A DNA stretch of 64,000 nucleotides. It comes from Strigamia acuminata (Eukaryota > Arthropoda > Chilopoda > Geophilomorpha > Linotaeniidae). The translations under genes were made by a program, and so were the position numbers. The stretch spans positions 3,602,001 to 3,666,000 of the forward strand of contig OX442324.1 of assembly GCA_949358305.1 (NCBI GenBank), in the 5' to 3' direction. Below, one piece after another: positions 9,322 through 20,287 of the stretch. The number at the start of each line of letters is the position of its first letter. Position 1 is the first letter of the stretch. The notes under the pieces were generated by a model. The model did no database searches. It was not told the DNA's origin and saw nothing but the letters and a program-made list of their open reading frames with translations.

Positions 9322-10390
9322 CGCAACCGTAACAAATAGGCATATGCATGTGATATTTAATCGATTTTTTAGCCCATTTCCGATCGATTAAGCTCATTTC
9401 CGGCACTTTTTCAATTTTGGACCGATTTTGGCAATTTCTCCATAGGTTAGCCTTTGGGTTTTTGTCAAAATTGGCAAAAATTGAAAAACTGCTGGAAATG
9501 AGCCCAATCGACCTGAAATGAGCTAAAAAATCGTCTAAATATCACATTCCTATGCCTATCTGTTGCGCTTGCAGAGATATGGTCGAAAAACGGAATTTTC
9601 CAAGTGAAATAGTTGTCTGAAAACTTAGTTTTTCGCAGATGTGTGCCAAAACGTGGCAAAATGTGTGCAAAACCGTGGTAAAATGTGTGCAAAAACTTGG
9701 CAGAATGTGTGCAAAAACGTGGTAAAATATGTGCAAAAACATGGTAAAATGTGTGCAAAAATTTGGCAAAATGTGTGCAAAAACGTGGTAAAATATGTGC
9801 AAAAACTTGGCAAAATGTGTGCCAAAAGTGGCAAAATGTGTGCAAAACGTGGCAAAATGTGTGCAAAAACGTGGCAAAATGTGTGCAAAAACGTGGCAAA
9901 ATGTATGCAAAAACATAGTAAAATGTGTGCAAAATGTGGTAAAATGTGTGGAAAAACGTGATAAAATGTATGCAAAAACGTTGCAAAATGTGTGCAAAAA
10001 CGTGGCAAAATGTGGCAAAAACGTGGCAAAATGTGGCAAAAACGTGGCAAAATGTGTGCAAAAACATATTAAAATGTGTGCAAAACGTGGTAAAATGTGT
10101 GGAAAAACGTGATAAAATGTATGCAAAAACGTTGCAAAATGTGTGCAAAAAAGGTAAAATGTGTGCAAAAACTTGGCAGTGTGTGTGCAAAACTTGCCAA
10201 ATGCTGATTAGACGTAAAATGAGCTGAAAAATCGATTCCCGTGTGCGCAATTTGCATATCTGGCACTGTTGCAGAGATATAAGCAAAAAACTGACTTTTA
10301 GAAGAGAAAAAGTGTTAGATCTCTGCAACGGTGCCAGATATGCAAATTGCACACACGGGAATCGACTTTTTAGCTCATTTTACACGTATT
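9322..10390. repeat. First satellite block: palindromic spacer plus 21-22-bp unit array
   Basis: From 9322 to about 9640 lies a copy of the palindromic spacer seen repeatedly after 12.9 kb. About 9640-10200 is an array of a 21-22-bp unit (GTGTGCAAAAACGTGGTAAA plus AT) with many one-base variants. The block closes at 10207-10387 with a related but diverged palindrome, with arms of about 80 bp around 10290-10310. Open frames here are artefacts of the repeat. Confidence 0.9.
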
Positions 10391-10654
10391 CACCACGTTT
10401 TTGGCACTTTTTAAAATTTGCAAAAAAAGACAAGGCAAATGTATGGAGAAATGGAGAAGGAAAAGTTATCAACTTTTACACCTTTGGATGCAGATTATGA
10501 AGCTTTAGGAATACACTTAAAACAATTCAAATGTGGAAAAATAGACAGAAATTAAAATAAGTTGAATAAGCTTAGAAAATGGTCAAATATCTCAATATTT
10601 TCGTATCCAGCTTATTGGAGGGCGCAATTTTTTTTTACCGGTTCTGGTTCTCTA

Positions 10655-10770
10655 CAGTTTATAGTGGTTAGAATATCTACCACAGTAGAGCTTAGTAAAA
10701 TTCCTTTCAAAATGTGACTGAGACCACTTTTTTGTGGATACAAAGTCTCTAGTTCGAATCCAGAGCAATT
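10655..10770 (+). repeat. tRNA-like (SINE-like) sequence, copy 1
   Basis: TAGTGGTTAGAAT near 10662 resembles a pol III A box, and AGTTCGAATCC at 10751 a B box inside a CTCT/AGAG T-arm-like stem. The boxes are too far apart for a functional tRNA, so a tRNA-derived SINE or tRNA pseudogene is more likely. Confidence 0.55.
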
Positions 10771-10854
10771 CAGATGACGAAAAAATAATTTTTAATTATT
10801 TTTATCTCTTAATTTTCAATCAATTATGTCAGTACGCAATGTGTAAGTAAGAGA

Positions 10855-10945
10855 ATTAAGCAGCAGATGAGTAAGGCGAGTGGTGGCTTTGAGGTATGAT
10901 GGCTGGTATTTGAAGAACATGTGTCTGTGTTCAAATCCAGGAAAA
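10855..10945 (+). repeat. tRNA-like (SINE-like) sequence, copy 2
   Basis: The B-box-like GTTCAAATCCAG near 10930 is preceded by GAGTGGTGGCTTTGAGG. The text aligns with copy 3 around its MITE insertion, showing that they belong to one family. Confidence 0.5.
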
Positions 10946-11042
10946 GGTGGATTTAAGTAAAAAAAATTCTACTTATTTTATTCAGTTCTAATTTGTGTTA
11001 TTCTTTTCTAGTAATTTTCTCTCTTAACTCTATAAGAAGGCA

Positions 11043-11580
11043 ATTAAACACAAGAATGACACCAAGAAGCAGTACCGTCTTCCCTCGAATATAACGTCAT
11101 GACGTTGTGTTCGAATACAACGACACCTGACGTTGTATTCGAATACAACGTCATGACGTTGTATTCAAGTTTTTTCTTGCAACTTCTGAAAAATCAGAAA
11201 GTATCATGTAATTTGGCAAAATAAATTTGATTGAAAATTTCAATTACAAAATTTGTATCCAATTCGTTTTAATACCGTACGTATCAAATTCGTTTTTCCG
11301 GCATCGCACCTGTAAAAAGCGCACCCCGCAACACTTCCCGGCATCGCACCCGTCAATGCACTCGAACATAACGTCATGACGTTGTATTCGAAGTGACGTT
11401 GTATTCGAACTGACGTTATATTCGAGAAAAGGCATAAACTTTCGAAAACGGCAATTTTCGAAAAAACTTGAATACAACGTCATGACGTTATATTCGAGGG
11501 AAGACGGTAGCTTCGAGGTTAGATGTCTTGTATTTTGAGACTTAACGGCGATCATGTGTCCGGGTTCGAATCCGGACAAA
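11043..11580 (+). repeat. tRNA-like (SINE-like) sequence, copy 3, split by a MITE
   Basis: The right part (11510-11580) reads GCTTCGAGGTTAGATGTC and later GTGTCCGGGTTCGAATCCGG, a good B box and T stem. The left part lies before 11073. Removing the MITE at 11073-11509 brings the text into line with copy 2. An A-rich tail follows at 11590-11640. Confidence 0.55.
11073..11509. mobile_element. MITE, 437 bp, TACCGTCTTCCCTCG termini
   Basis: The terminal inverted repeats are identical for about 36 bp (TACCGTCTTCCCTCGAATAT, then AACGTCATGACGTT). TA at both ends suggests a TA target site. Inside, the motif TTCGAATACAACGTCATGAC recurs at least five times in both orientations. No transposase is present. 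Confidence 0.85.
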
Positions 11581-11639
11581 TCTAGAGGATTTTCAAAAAA
11601 AAAATTAAAAATAAAAAAATTAAAAAATTAAAAATAATT

Positions 11640-11712
11640 TTCATCACAGATTTGAACCCACTAGACCAGAGTCAAAAGCTACCGCCACAACACGTGAAGC
11701 AGATACCGCACA
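11640..11712 (-). repeat. tRNA-like (SINE-like) sequence, copy 4
   Basis: On the minus strand, GGGTTCAAATCTG (complement of 11646-11660) is a B-box-like motif, preceded by GCGGTAGCTTTTGACTCTGG. The A box is weak. Confidence 0.4.
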
Positions 11713-11799
11713 GCTACAATAGCTGTTATGCTGTATTGTTCTTAAAACTTATACTTATAGATTAAATGCGAATAAACATGTAAAAAAAAAAATAAAATA

Positions 11800-11960
11800 C
11801 TTGACCAGAAGAACCTCAAAAAAACTAAAAGACTTGACCAGAAGAACCTCAAAAAAACTAAAAGACTAGACTAGAAAAACCTCAAAAAACTAAAAGACTA
11901 GACTAGAAAAACCTCAAAAAACCTCAAAAAAACTAAAAGACTAGAGAAACCTAAGAAACA
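11800..11960. repeat. About 35-bp minisatellite
   Basis: Four to five head-to-tail copies of a unit containing GAAGAACCTCAAAAAAACTA and AAAGACTTGACCA; the later copies are more diverged and shorter. Confidence 0.8.
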
Positions 11961-12109
11961 AAACTGAAAATCCCAAAAAATGAAGAAAAAATCCCAAAAT
12001 TCCCAAAATTCCCACCGGTGCTTTTTAGCAGAGGCGGTTAGTTTGAGCCTTATAAAGTTGAGATTTGCATTTTTAAACCTGAAAAAATAAATTTTAAAAA
12101 GCAAAACAA

Positions 12110-12178
12110 GTGATGGATTTGAACCCGTTCCCAAATTACCCTAACCACATACTCTAACCACACGGCTACGTAGAATAG
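12110..12178 (-). repeat. tRNA-like (SINE-like) sequence, copy 5
   Basis: On the minus strand, GCCGTGTGGTTAGAGTATG (A-box region) is followed by GAACGGGTTCAAATCCATC (B box). Spacing is near that of a tRNA gene, but arm pairing is not convincing, so it is probably a tRNA-derived repeat. Confidence 0.5.
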
Positions 12179-12264
12179 CAATGATCGAGCAAGGTTAAAT
12201 CCCTTATAAACTTTAATTGTCCTTTTTTTTACTGAAAATATTAATAATAAAAGATAAAGCTACC

Positions 12265-12342
12265 TAGTCGCGGATTCGAACCCTTTCACTCAGCTCAGTA
12301 ATCGGACACCCTAACCACACTACACGACCATCGGCATTCATT
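12265..12342 (-). repeat. tRNA-like (SINE-like) sequence, copy 6
   Basis: On the minus strand, GGTCGTGTAGTGTGGTTAGG (A-box region) and AAAGGGTTCGAATCCGCG (B box and T stem). A second copy lies at about 15680-15755 in the duplicated block after the N gap. Confidence 0.55.
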
Positions 12343-12429
12343 TCTAACCATTATATCGCTTTTAAAAAACATTTAACAAAAATTATTATACTGTTTATAA
12401 GCAAAGCGATAATTCAAAACATCAAAATG

Positions 12430-15374
12430 CATTTTCATTTTCTTTTTCTTTTCTTATTCTTTCTTTTTTTTTCCAGTGTCTCGTTTTTCTTCCAAATTTT
12501 TGCCAAATTTTTGCACACATTTTACCATGTTTTTGCACACATTTTACAATGTTTTTGCACACATTTTACCATGTTTTTGCACACATTTTACCATGTTTTT
12601 GCACACATTTTACCAGGTTTTTGCAGGTTTTTGTGTGGAAAAACGAGGCAAAATGTGTGCAAAAACGTGGTAAAATGTGTGCAAAAACTTGGCAGTGTGT
12701 GTGCAAAACTTGCCAAATGTGTGGAAAAACTTGGTAAAATGTGTGGAAAAACGTGGTAAAATATGTGCAAAAACTTGGCAAAATGTGTGCCAAAAGTGGC
12801 AAAATGTGTGCAAAACCGTGGTAAAATGTGTGCAAAAACGTGGTAAAATATGTGCAAAAACATGGTAAAATGTGTGCAAAAACTTGGCAAAATGTGTGCC
12901 AAAAGTGGCAAAATGTGTGCCAAAACGTGGTAAAATGTGTGCAAAAACATGATAAAATGTGTGCAAAAATTTGGTCGAAAAACCAAGTTTTCTGACAACT
13001 TTTTTTCTTGAAAAATTTTGTTTTTCGACCACATCTCTGCAACCGTAACAAATAGGCATATGCATGTGATATTTAATCGATTTTTTAGCCCATTTCCGAT
13101 CGATTAAGCTCATTTCCGGCACTTTTTCAATTTTGGACCGATTTTGGCAATTTCTCCATAGGTTAGCCTTTGGGTTTTTGTCAAAATTGGCAAAAATTGA
13201 AAAACTGCTGGAAATGAGCCCAATCGACCTGAAATGAGCTAAAAAATCGTCTAAATATCACATTCCTATGCCTATCTGTTGCGCTTGCAGAGATATGGTC
13301 GAAAAACGGAATTTTCCAAGTGAAATAGTTGTCTGAAAACTTAGTTTTTCGCAGATGTGTGCCAAAACGTGGCAAAATGTGTGCAAAACCGTGGTAAAAT
13401 GTGTGCAAAAACTTGGCAGAATGTGTGCAAAAACGTGGTAAAATATGTGCAAAAACTTGGCAAAATGTGTGCCAAAAGTGGCAAAATGTGTGCAAAACCG
13501 TGGTAAAATGTGTGCAAAAACGTGGTAAAATATGTGCAAAAACATGGTAAAATGTGTGCAAAAACTTGGCAAAATGTGTGCCAAAAGTGGCAAAATGTGT
13601 GCCAAAACGTGGTAAAATGTGTGCAAAAACATGATAAAATGTGTGCAAAAATTTGGTCGAAAAACCAAGTTTTCTGACAACTTTTTTTCTTGAAAAATTT
13701 TGTTTTTCGACCACATCTCTGCAACCGTAACAAATAGGCATATGCATGTGATATTTAATCGATTTTTTAGCCCATTTCCGATCGATTAAGCTCATTTCCG
13801 GCACTTTTTCAATTTTGGACCGATTTTGGCAATTTCTCCATAGGTTAGCCTTTGGGTTTTTGTCAAAATTGGCAAAAATTGAAAAACTGCTGGAAATGAG
13901 CCCAATCGACCTGAAATGAGCTAAAAAATCGTCTAAATATCACATTCCTATGCCTATCTGTTGCGCTTGCAGAGATATGGTCGAAAAACGGAATTTTCCA
14001 AGTGAAATAGTTGTCTGAAAACTTAGTTTTTCGCAGATGTGTGCCAAAACGTGGCAAAATGTGTGCAAAACCGTGGTAAAATGTGTGCAAAAACTTGGCA
14101 GAATGTGTGCAAAAACGTGGTAAAATATGTGCAAAAACGTGGTAAAATATGTGCAAAAACATGGTAAAATGTGTGCAAAAACTTGGCAAAATGTGTGCCA
14201 AAAGTGGCAAAATGTGTGCCAAAACGTGGTAAAATGTGTGCAAAAACATGATAAAATGTGTGCAAAAATTTGGTCGAAAAACCAAGTTTTCTGACAACTT
14301 TTTTTCTTGAAAAATTTTGTTTTTCGACCACATCTCTGCAACCGTAACAAATAGGCATATGCATGTGATATTTAATCGATTTTTTAGCCCATTTCCGATC
14401 GATTAAGCTCATTTCCGGCACTTTTTCAATTTTGGACCGATTTTGGCAATTTCTCCATAGGTTAGCCTTTGGGTTTTTGTCAAAATTGGCAAAAATTGAA
14501 AAACTGCTGGAAATGAGCCCAATCGACCTGAAATGAGCTAAAAAATCGTCTAAATATCACATTCCTATGCCTATCTGTTGCGCTTGCAGAGATATGGTCG
14601 AAAAACGGAATTTTCCAAGTGAAATAGTTGTCTGAAAACTTAGTTTTTCGCAGATGTGTGCCAAAACGTGGCAAAATGTGTGCAAAACCGTGGTAAAATG
14701 TGTGCAAAAACTTGGCAGAATGTGTGCAAAAACGTGGTAAAATATGTGCAAAAACTTGGCAAAATGTGTGCCAAAAGTGGCAAAATGTGTGCAAAACCGT
14801 GGTAAAATGTGTGCAAAAACGTGGTAAAATATGTGCAAAAACATGGTAAAATGTGTGCAAAAACTTGGCAAAATGTGTGCCAAAAGTGGCAAAATGTGTG
14901 CCAAAACGTGGTAAAATGTGTGCAAAAACATGATAAAATGTGTGCAAAAATTTGGTCGAAAAGCCAAGTTTTCTGACAACTTTTTCTCCTGAAAAATTTC
15001 GTTTTTCGACCACATCTCTGCAACCGTAACAAATAGGCATATGCATGTGATATTTAATCGATTTTTTAGCCCATTTCCGATCGATTAAGCTCATTTCCGG
15101 CACTTTTTCAATTTTGGACCGATTTTGGCAATTTCTCCATAGGTTAGCCTTTGGGTTTTTGTCAAAATTGGCAAAAATTGAAAAACTGCTGGAAATGAGC
15201 CCAATCGACCTGAAATGAGCTAAAAAATCGTCTAAATATCACATTCCTATGCCTATCTGTTACGCTTGCAGAGATATGGTCGAAAAACGCAATTTTTCAA
15301 GTGAAATAGTTGTCTGAAAACTTAGTTTTTCGCAGATGTGTGCCAAAACGTGGCAAAATATGTGCAAAAACATG
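12430..15374. repeat. Higher-order satellite, left part
   Basis: Imperfect-palindrome spacers of about 380 bp (near 12972-13354, 13655-14036, 14271-14653 and 14954-15336) alternate with arrays of a 21-22-bp unit. The landmark AACAAATAGG recurs at 13047, 13729, 14346 and 15028, giving periods of 682, 617 and 682 bp. The differences are multiples of the small unit. In the first array the unit switches orientation near 12630. Copies are almost identical, which implies recent homogenisation. Confidence 0.95.
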
Positions 15375-15574
15375 NNNNNNNNNNNNNNNNNNNNNNNNNN
15401 NNNNNNNNNNNNNNNNNNNNNNNNNNNNNNNNNNNNNNNNNNNNNNNNNNNNNNNNNNNNNNNNNNNNNNNNNNNNNNNNNNNNNNNNNNNNNNNNNNNN
15501 NNNNNNNNNNNNNNNNNNNNNNNNNNNNNNNNNNNNNNNNNNNNNNNNNNNNNNNNNNNNNNNNNNNNNNNNNN
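15375..15574. other. Assembly gap, 200 N
   Basis: Exactly 200 N, inside a satellite array. The round size suggests a placeholder, so the true length is unknown. Confidence 0.98.
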
Positions 15575-16080
15575 CACGGCTACGTAGAATAGCAATGATC
15601 GAGCAAGGTTAAATCCCTTATAAACTTTAATTGTCCTTTTTTTTACTGAAAATATTAATAATAAAAGATAAAGCTACCTAGTCGCGGATTCGAACCCTTT
15701 CACTCAGCTCAGTAATCGGACACCCTAACCACACTACACGACCATCGGCATTCATTTCTAACCATTATATCGCTTTTAAAAAACATTTAACAAAAATTAT
15801 TATACTGTTTATAAGCAAAGCGATAATTCAAAACATCAAAATGCATTTTCATTTTCTTTTTCTTTTCTTATTCTTTCTTTTTTTTTCCAGTGTCTCGTTT
15901 TCCTTCCAAATTTTTGCCAAATTTTTGCACACATTTTACCATGTTTTTGCACACATTTTACAATGTTTTTGCACACATTTTACCATGTTTTTGCACACAT
16001 TTTACCATGTTTTTGCACACATTTTACCATGTTTTTGCACACATTTTACCAGGTTTTTGCAGGTTTTTGTGTGGAAAAAC
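15575..16080. repeat. Second copy of the 12162-12650 block
   Basis: From CACGGCTACGTAGAATAGCA onward the sequence matches 12162 onward almost base for base, through tRNA-like copy 6 and the inverted 22-bp array. It begins exactly at the gap edge, so it is either a real segmental duplication or an unresolved assembly join. Confidence 0.9.
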
Positions 16081-18260
16081 GTGGCAAAATGTGTGCAAAA
16101 ACGTGGTAAAATGTGTGCAAAAACTTGGCAGTGTGTGTGCAAAACTTGCCAAATGTGTGGAAAAACTTGGTAAAATGTGTGCAAAAACATGGTAAAATGT
16201 GTGCAAAAACATGGTAAAATGTGTGCAAAAACGTGGTAAAATGTGTGCAAAAACATGATAAAATGTGTGCAAAAATTTGGTCGAAAAACCAAGTTTTCTG
16301 ACAACTTTTTTTCTTGAAAAATTTTGTTTTTCGACCACATCTCTGCAACCGTAACAAATAGGCATATGCATGTGATATTTAATCGATTTTTTAGCCCATT
16401 TCCGATCGATTAAGCTCATTTCCGGCACTTTTTCAATTTTGGACCGATTTTGGCAATTTCTCCATAGGTTAGCCTTTGGGTTTTTGTCAAAATTGGCAAA
16501 AATTGAAAAACTGCTGGAAATGAGCCCAATCGACCTGAAATGAGCTAAAAAATCGTCTAAATATCACATTCCTATGCCTATCTGTTGCGCTTGCAGAGAT
16601 ATGGTCGAAAAACGGAATTTTCCAAGTGAAATAGTTGTCTGAAAACTTAGTTTTTCGCAGATGTGTGCCAAAACGTGGCAAAATGTGTGCAAAACCGTGG
16701 TAAAATGTGTGCAAAAACTTGGCAGAATGTGTGCAAAAACGTGGTAAAATATGTGCAAAAACTTGGCAAAATGTGTGCCAAAAGTGGTAAAATGTGTGCA
16801 AAAACGTGGTAAAATATGTGCAAAAACATGGTAAAATGTGTGCAAAAACTTGGCAAAATGTGTGCCAAAAGTGGCAAAATGTGTGCCAAAACGTGGTAAA
16901 ATGTGTGCAAAAACATGATAAAATGTGTGCAAAAATTTGGTCGAAAAACCAAGTTTTCTGACAACTTTTTTTCTTGAAAAATTTTGTTTTTCGACCACAT
17001 CTCTGCAACCGTAACAAATAGGCATATGCATGTGATATTTAATCGATTTTTTAGCCCATTTCCGATCGATTAAGCTCATTTCCGGCACTTTTTCAATTTT
17101 GGACCGATTTTGGCAATTTCTCCATAGGTTAGCCTTTGGGTTTTTGTCAAAATTGGCAAAAATTGAAAAACTGCTGGAAATGAGCCCAATCGACCTGAAA
17201 TGAGCTAAAAAATCGTCTAAATATCACATTCCTATGCCTATCTGTTGCGCTTGCAGAGATATGGTCGAAAAACGGAATTTTCCAAGTGAAATAGTTGTCT
17301 GAAAACTTAGTTTTTCGCAGATGTGTGCCAAAACGTGGCAAAATGTGTGCAAAACCGTGGTAAAATGTGTGCAAAAACTTGGCAGAATGTGTGCAAAAAC
17401 GTGGTAAAATATGTGCAAAAACTTGGCAAAATGTGTGCCAAAAGTGGCAAAATGTGTGCAAAACCGTGGTAAAATGTGTGCAAAAACGTGGTAAAATATG
17501 TGCAAAAACATGGTAAAATGTGTGCAAAAACTTGGCAAAATGTGTGCCAAAAGTGGCAAAATGTGTGCCAAAACGTGGTAAAATGTGTGCAAAAACATGA
17601 TAAAATGTGTGCAAAAATTTGGTCGAAAAACCAAGTTTTCTGACAACTTTTTTTCTTGAAAAATTTTGTTTTTCGACCACATCTCTGCAACCGTAACAAA
17701 TAGGCATATGCATGTGATATTTAATCGATTTTTTAGCCCATTTCCGATCGATTAAGCTCATTTCCGGCACTTTTTCAATTTTGGACCGATTTTGGCAATT
17801 TCTCCATAGGTTAGCCTTTGGGTTTTTGTCAAAATTGGCAAAAATTGAAAAACTGCTGGAAATGAGCCCAATCGACCTGAAATGAGCTAAAAAATCGTCT
17901 AAATATCACATTCCTATGCCTATCTGTTGCGCTTGCAGAGATATGGTCGAAAAACGGAATTTTCCAAGTGAAATAGTTGTCTGAAAACTTAGTTTTTCGC
18001 AGATGTGTGCCAAAACGTGGCAAAATGTGTGCAAAACCGTGGTAAAATGTGTGCAAAAACTTGGTAAAATGTGTGGAAAAACGTGGTAAAATATGTGCAA
18101 AAACTTGGCAAAATGTGTGCCAAAAGTGGCAAAATGTGTGCAAAACCGTGGTAAAATGTGTGCAAAAACGTGGTAAAATATGTGCAAAAACATGGTAAAA
18201 TGTGTGCAAAAACGTGGTAAAATATGTGCCAAAACATGGCAAAATATCTGGAAAAACTTG
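15905..18260. repeat. Higher-order satellite, right part
   Basis: Same structure as the left part. The landmark AACAAATAGG recurs at 16353, 17013 and 17695 (periods 660 and 682 bp). The array unit switches orientation near 16070. The block fades out at about 18240-18260. Long open frames on the minus strand here are repeat artefacts. Confidence 0.95.
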
Positions 18261-18401
18261 GCTGAAATGAAATGGAGTCAGAATTAGTTTCATCTCAAGC
18301 GGGCTTGTATAAAACAAACCTTTCGACATTGAATATTGCCTCGTTTTATTTATTTCAGGAGTGAAAAAGGTGTCAATCTAAACCATCCACTAGTTGATAA
18401 G

Positions 18402-18883
18402 TTAGATCCAAGTTGTTGGCGCAGGTTTCCCAGTTTGTATTTGTGGTGGAGATGGGCGACGCCGACGATTCGATGTTGCTGTGATGACGATGTTCGGTAC
18501 TACGATCTTCATTTCAGCATCGGATGCGGGTGGTACGTCGTTGCCTACGTTGGACTGAGCTAGTCTTGATGTGAGAAAAACAAATTGTTAAGTGTAATGG
18601 AGAATGGGATTTAGAGATTTAGAATTGAGTTATTATATCTACCCCTGGTCGAGGCCGCCGTTGCTGGTCGAGATACATTTGGAGAGCACCAACTGAGCTA
18701 GGGAGTCGCGTTCGAGGATTGTGTCGCCCATCGTCACAGGCGAGTACAGTGCTAAAGACAATACAAACTTGAACAAATTGTTTCACCTATAACTGAACTC
18801 CTACTGCTTCCCTGCAATCCGATGGCTGGAAGTACATATACTTCTTTACTCGTTAGCCAGTACGTTTTTACTCGGGCTTTATC
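18402..18883 (-). CDS. Three phase-compatible orphan exons, C-terminal 122 aa of an unknown protein
   Basis: Exons 18883-18787, 18751-18643 and 18564-18402, with AG/GT borders and phases 1 and 2 that join into 369 nt ending in TAA. The chain begins DKARVKTYWLTSKEVYVL, continues with an acidic/Leu segment (MGDTILERDSLAQLVLSK), and ends in a Val/Ile and Pro/Arg-rich tail. K-x-K-T-Y-W-L recalls the end of receptor guanylate cyclase domains, but the match is short. No upstream cyclase exons are seen before the E74 3' UTR region. It could be the 3' end of a gene whose 5' part was lost, or a pseudogene fragment. The splicing logic is persuasive; the identity is not. Confidence 0.4.
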
Positions 18884-18899
18884 CTGAAAGCTAACCTTC

Positions 18900-20287
18900 T
18901 CAAAACGTGGCTTGTATTTGGCAATGCATCCAAAAGTTGCTTCTATTTACATTTGGCGAAATCCATCCAGAAACGGTTTATACTCGGCAAAATTCATCGT
19001 GATATTTAAACTTATTTAAATTTTGTATTTTAAGTTTAAAATATAAACAAGTTTAAATGACTTTACGTATGAATGCGCTTAGTTAAATGCATAAAAACGT
19101 AGGATGTTTCCTATTTTTTTGTTCCAACTGGTTTACATGTTTTTGATGTGTGCTGTTTTACGACAGGTTTATGATCCAAAATATTCCAAAAGTGTATATA
19201 TTTATTCTTTCTTTGATGAGATAAACTTTACATTATAAAACTTTACATTTCCTACACCTATACAAATGAAAAAAAAACAAAAAAAAAAAACAAAGGAATG
19301 ATATTTTTCTTTGGGGATATTATTCAATTTCTTTTTTGCTTAGCATTAGTATGCTGCAGAAATCTAACATTTCATGCACACATCAGAACAGTGCAAAATA
19401 CAATAAATAACTAAGTTCAGACGTGTTTTTAAAACGCAATTAATTGTCCTCTGATCCGTGAGGAATGTAAACATTTTTTTTTGCTTTGTAATGAGAAACA
19501 AATATAATCTGCTGATGTGTGCACAATATTTTTCCTTAAAAATATACATACAAACAATTTCTTTCTAAATGTAAGGCCCCTTTACCTTTATGAAAGTGTT
19601 AATTTAGTGTACATTTTGTGCAAATTACAACACCTGTACAAATATTAAGATAGATTTTATAATAACTGAACACAAAAATATAAATTTTCTCACTTAATTT
19701 CATCATGTCCTGAGCAATATGTACACAGCTGAATAAAACATGTCACTAAACCTAAATCAAAGTTTGAACTACGAATAAGTAATTTCAAGGATGAATTCGG
19801 GAAACCACAAATACAAATATGAATGATGCACAAAAACTGTATATTTTTTTTTAAATAAACACCCAACAAATATTGATTCAATTAATATTTTCGAACAAAC
19901 AAAATTACAGTTAGCGTTCAATGAAAAAAAATATTAAAATTCAAAACATTATTAAATGTCTCGACTTTTAATTAATCTCGCTGTTTATGTGGGGACATTA
20001 TTATCTATTATAATACATTCTTGAGATGACCAAAAGTATAATTCGAAACAAAAAGTAATAATAATAATAATTTAAATTTTATCATAAATCAGCTGCCAAA
20101 CTAAAAAAGAAAAAAAGAAACAAACAAAAAAAGACCTTTTTCCAATTTTTAAACTTTTAACAAACTCAAGAGAGAAAAAAATCACCCAAAAATAATTTCA
20201 CACGATTTGTTGAAGATAACTTAATCTTTAGTCCTATTCTTTTCCAGGCTAGCATTTCGTATCTTCAATCAATAACGCACAGATTTA
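18900..20287 (-). other. AT-rich region, probable 3' UTR of the E74-like gene
   Basis: No coding sequence supported. The stretch directly follows the stop codon of the minus-strand ETS gene, is AT-rich with long A/T runs, and contains several AATAAA-type signals on the minus strand. The part nearest 18.9 kb may instead belong to the orphan-exon gene. Confidence 0.5.

Noticed and set aside
10655-12342. Functional tRNA genes
   Set aside because: B boxes are good, but the acceptor and anticodon arms do not pair convincingly and box spacing is off, so they are listed only as tRNA-like repeats.
15260-15612. Open frames spanning the N gap
   Set aside because: They are mostly unknown residues created by the 200 N.
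9465-18329. Many long open frames of the type HILPRFCTHF on both strands
   Set aside because: They are products of the 21-22-bp satellite unit, which has no stops in any frame. They show no start context and no domain.
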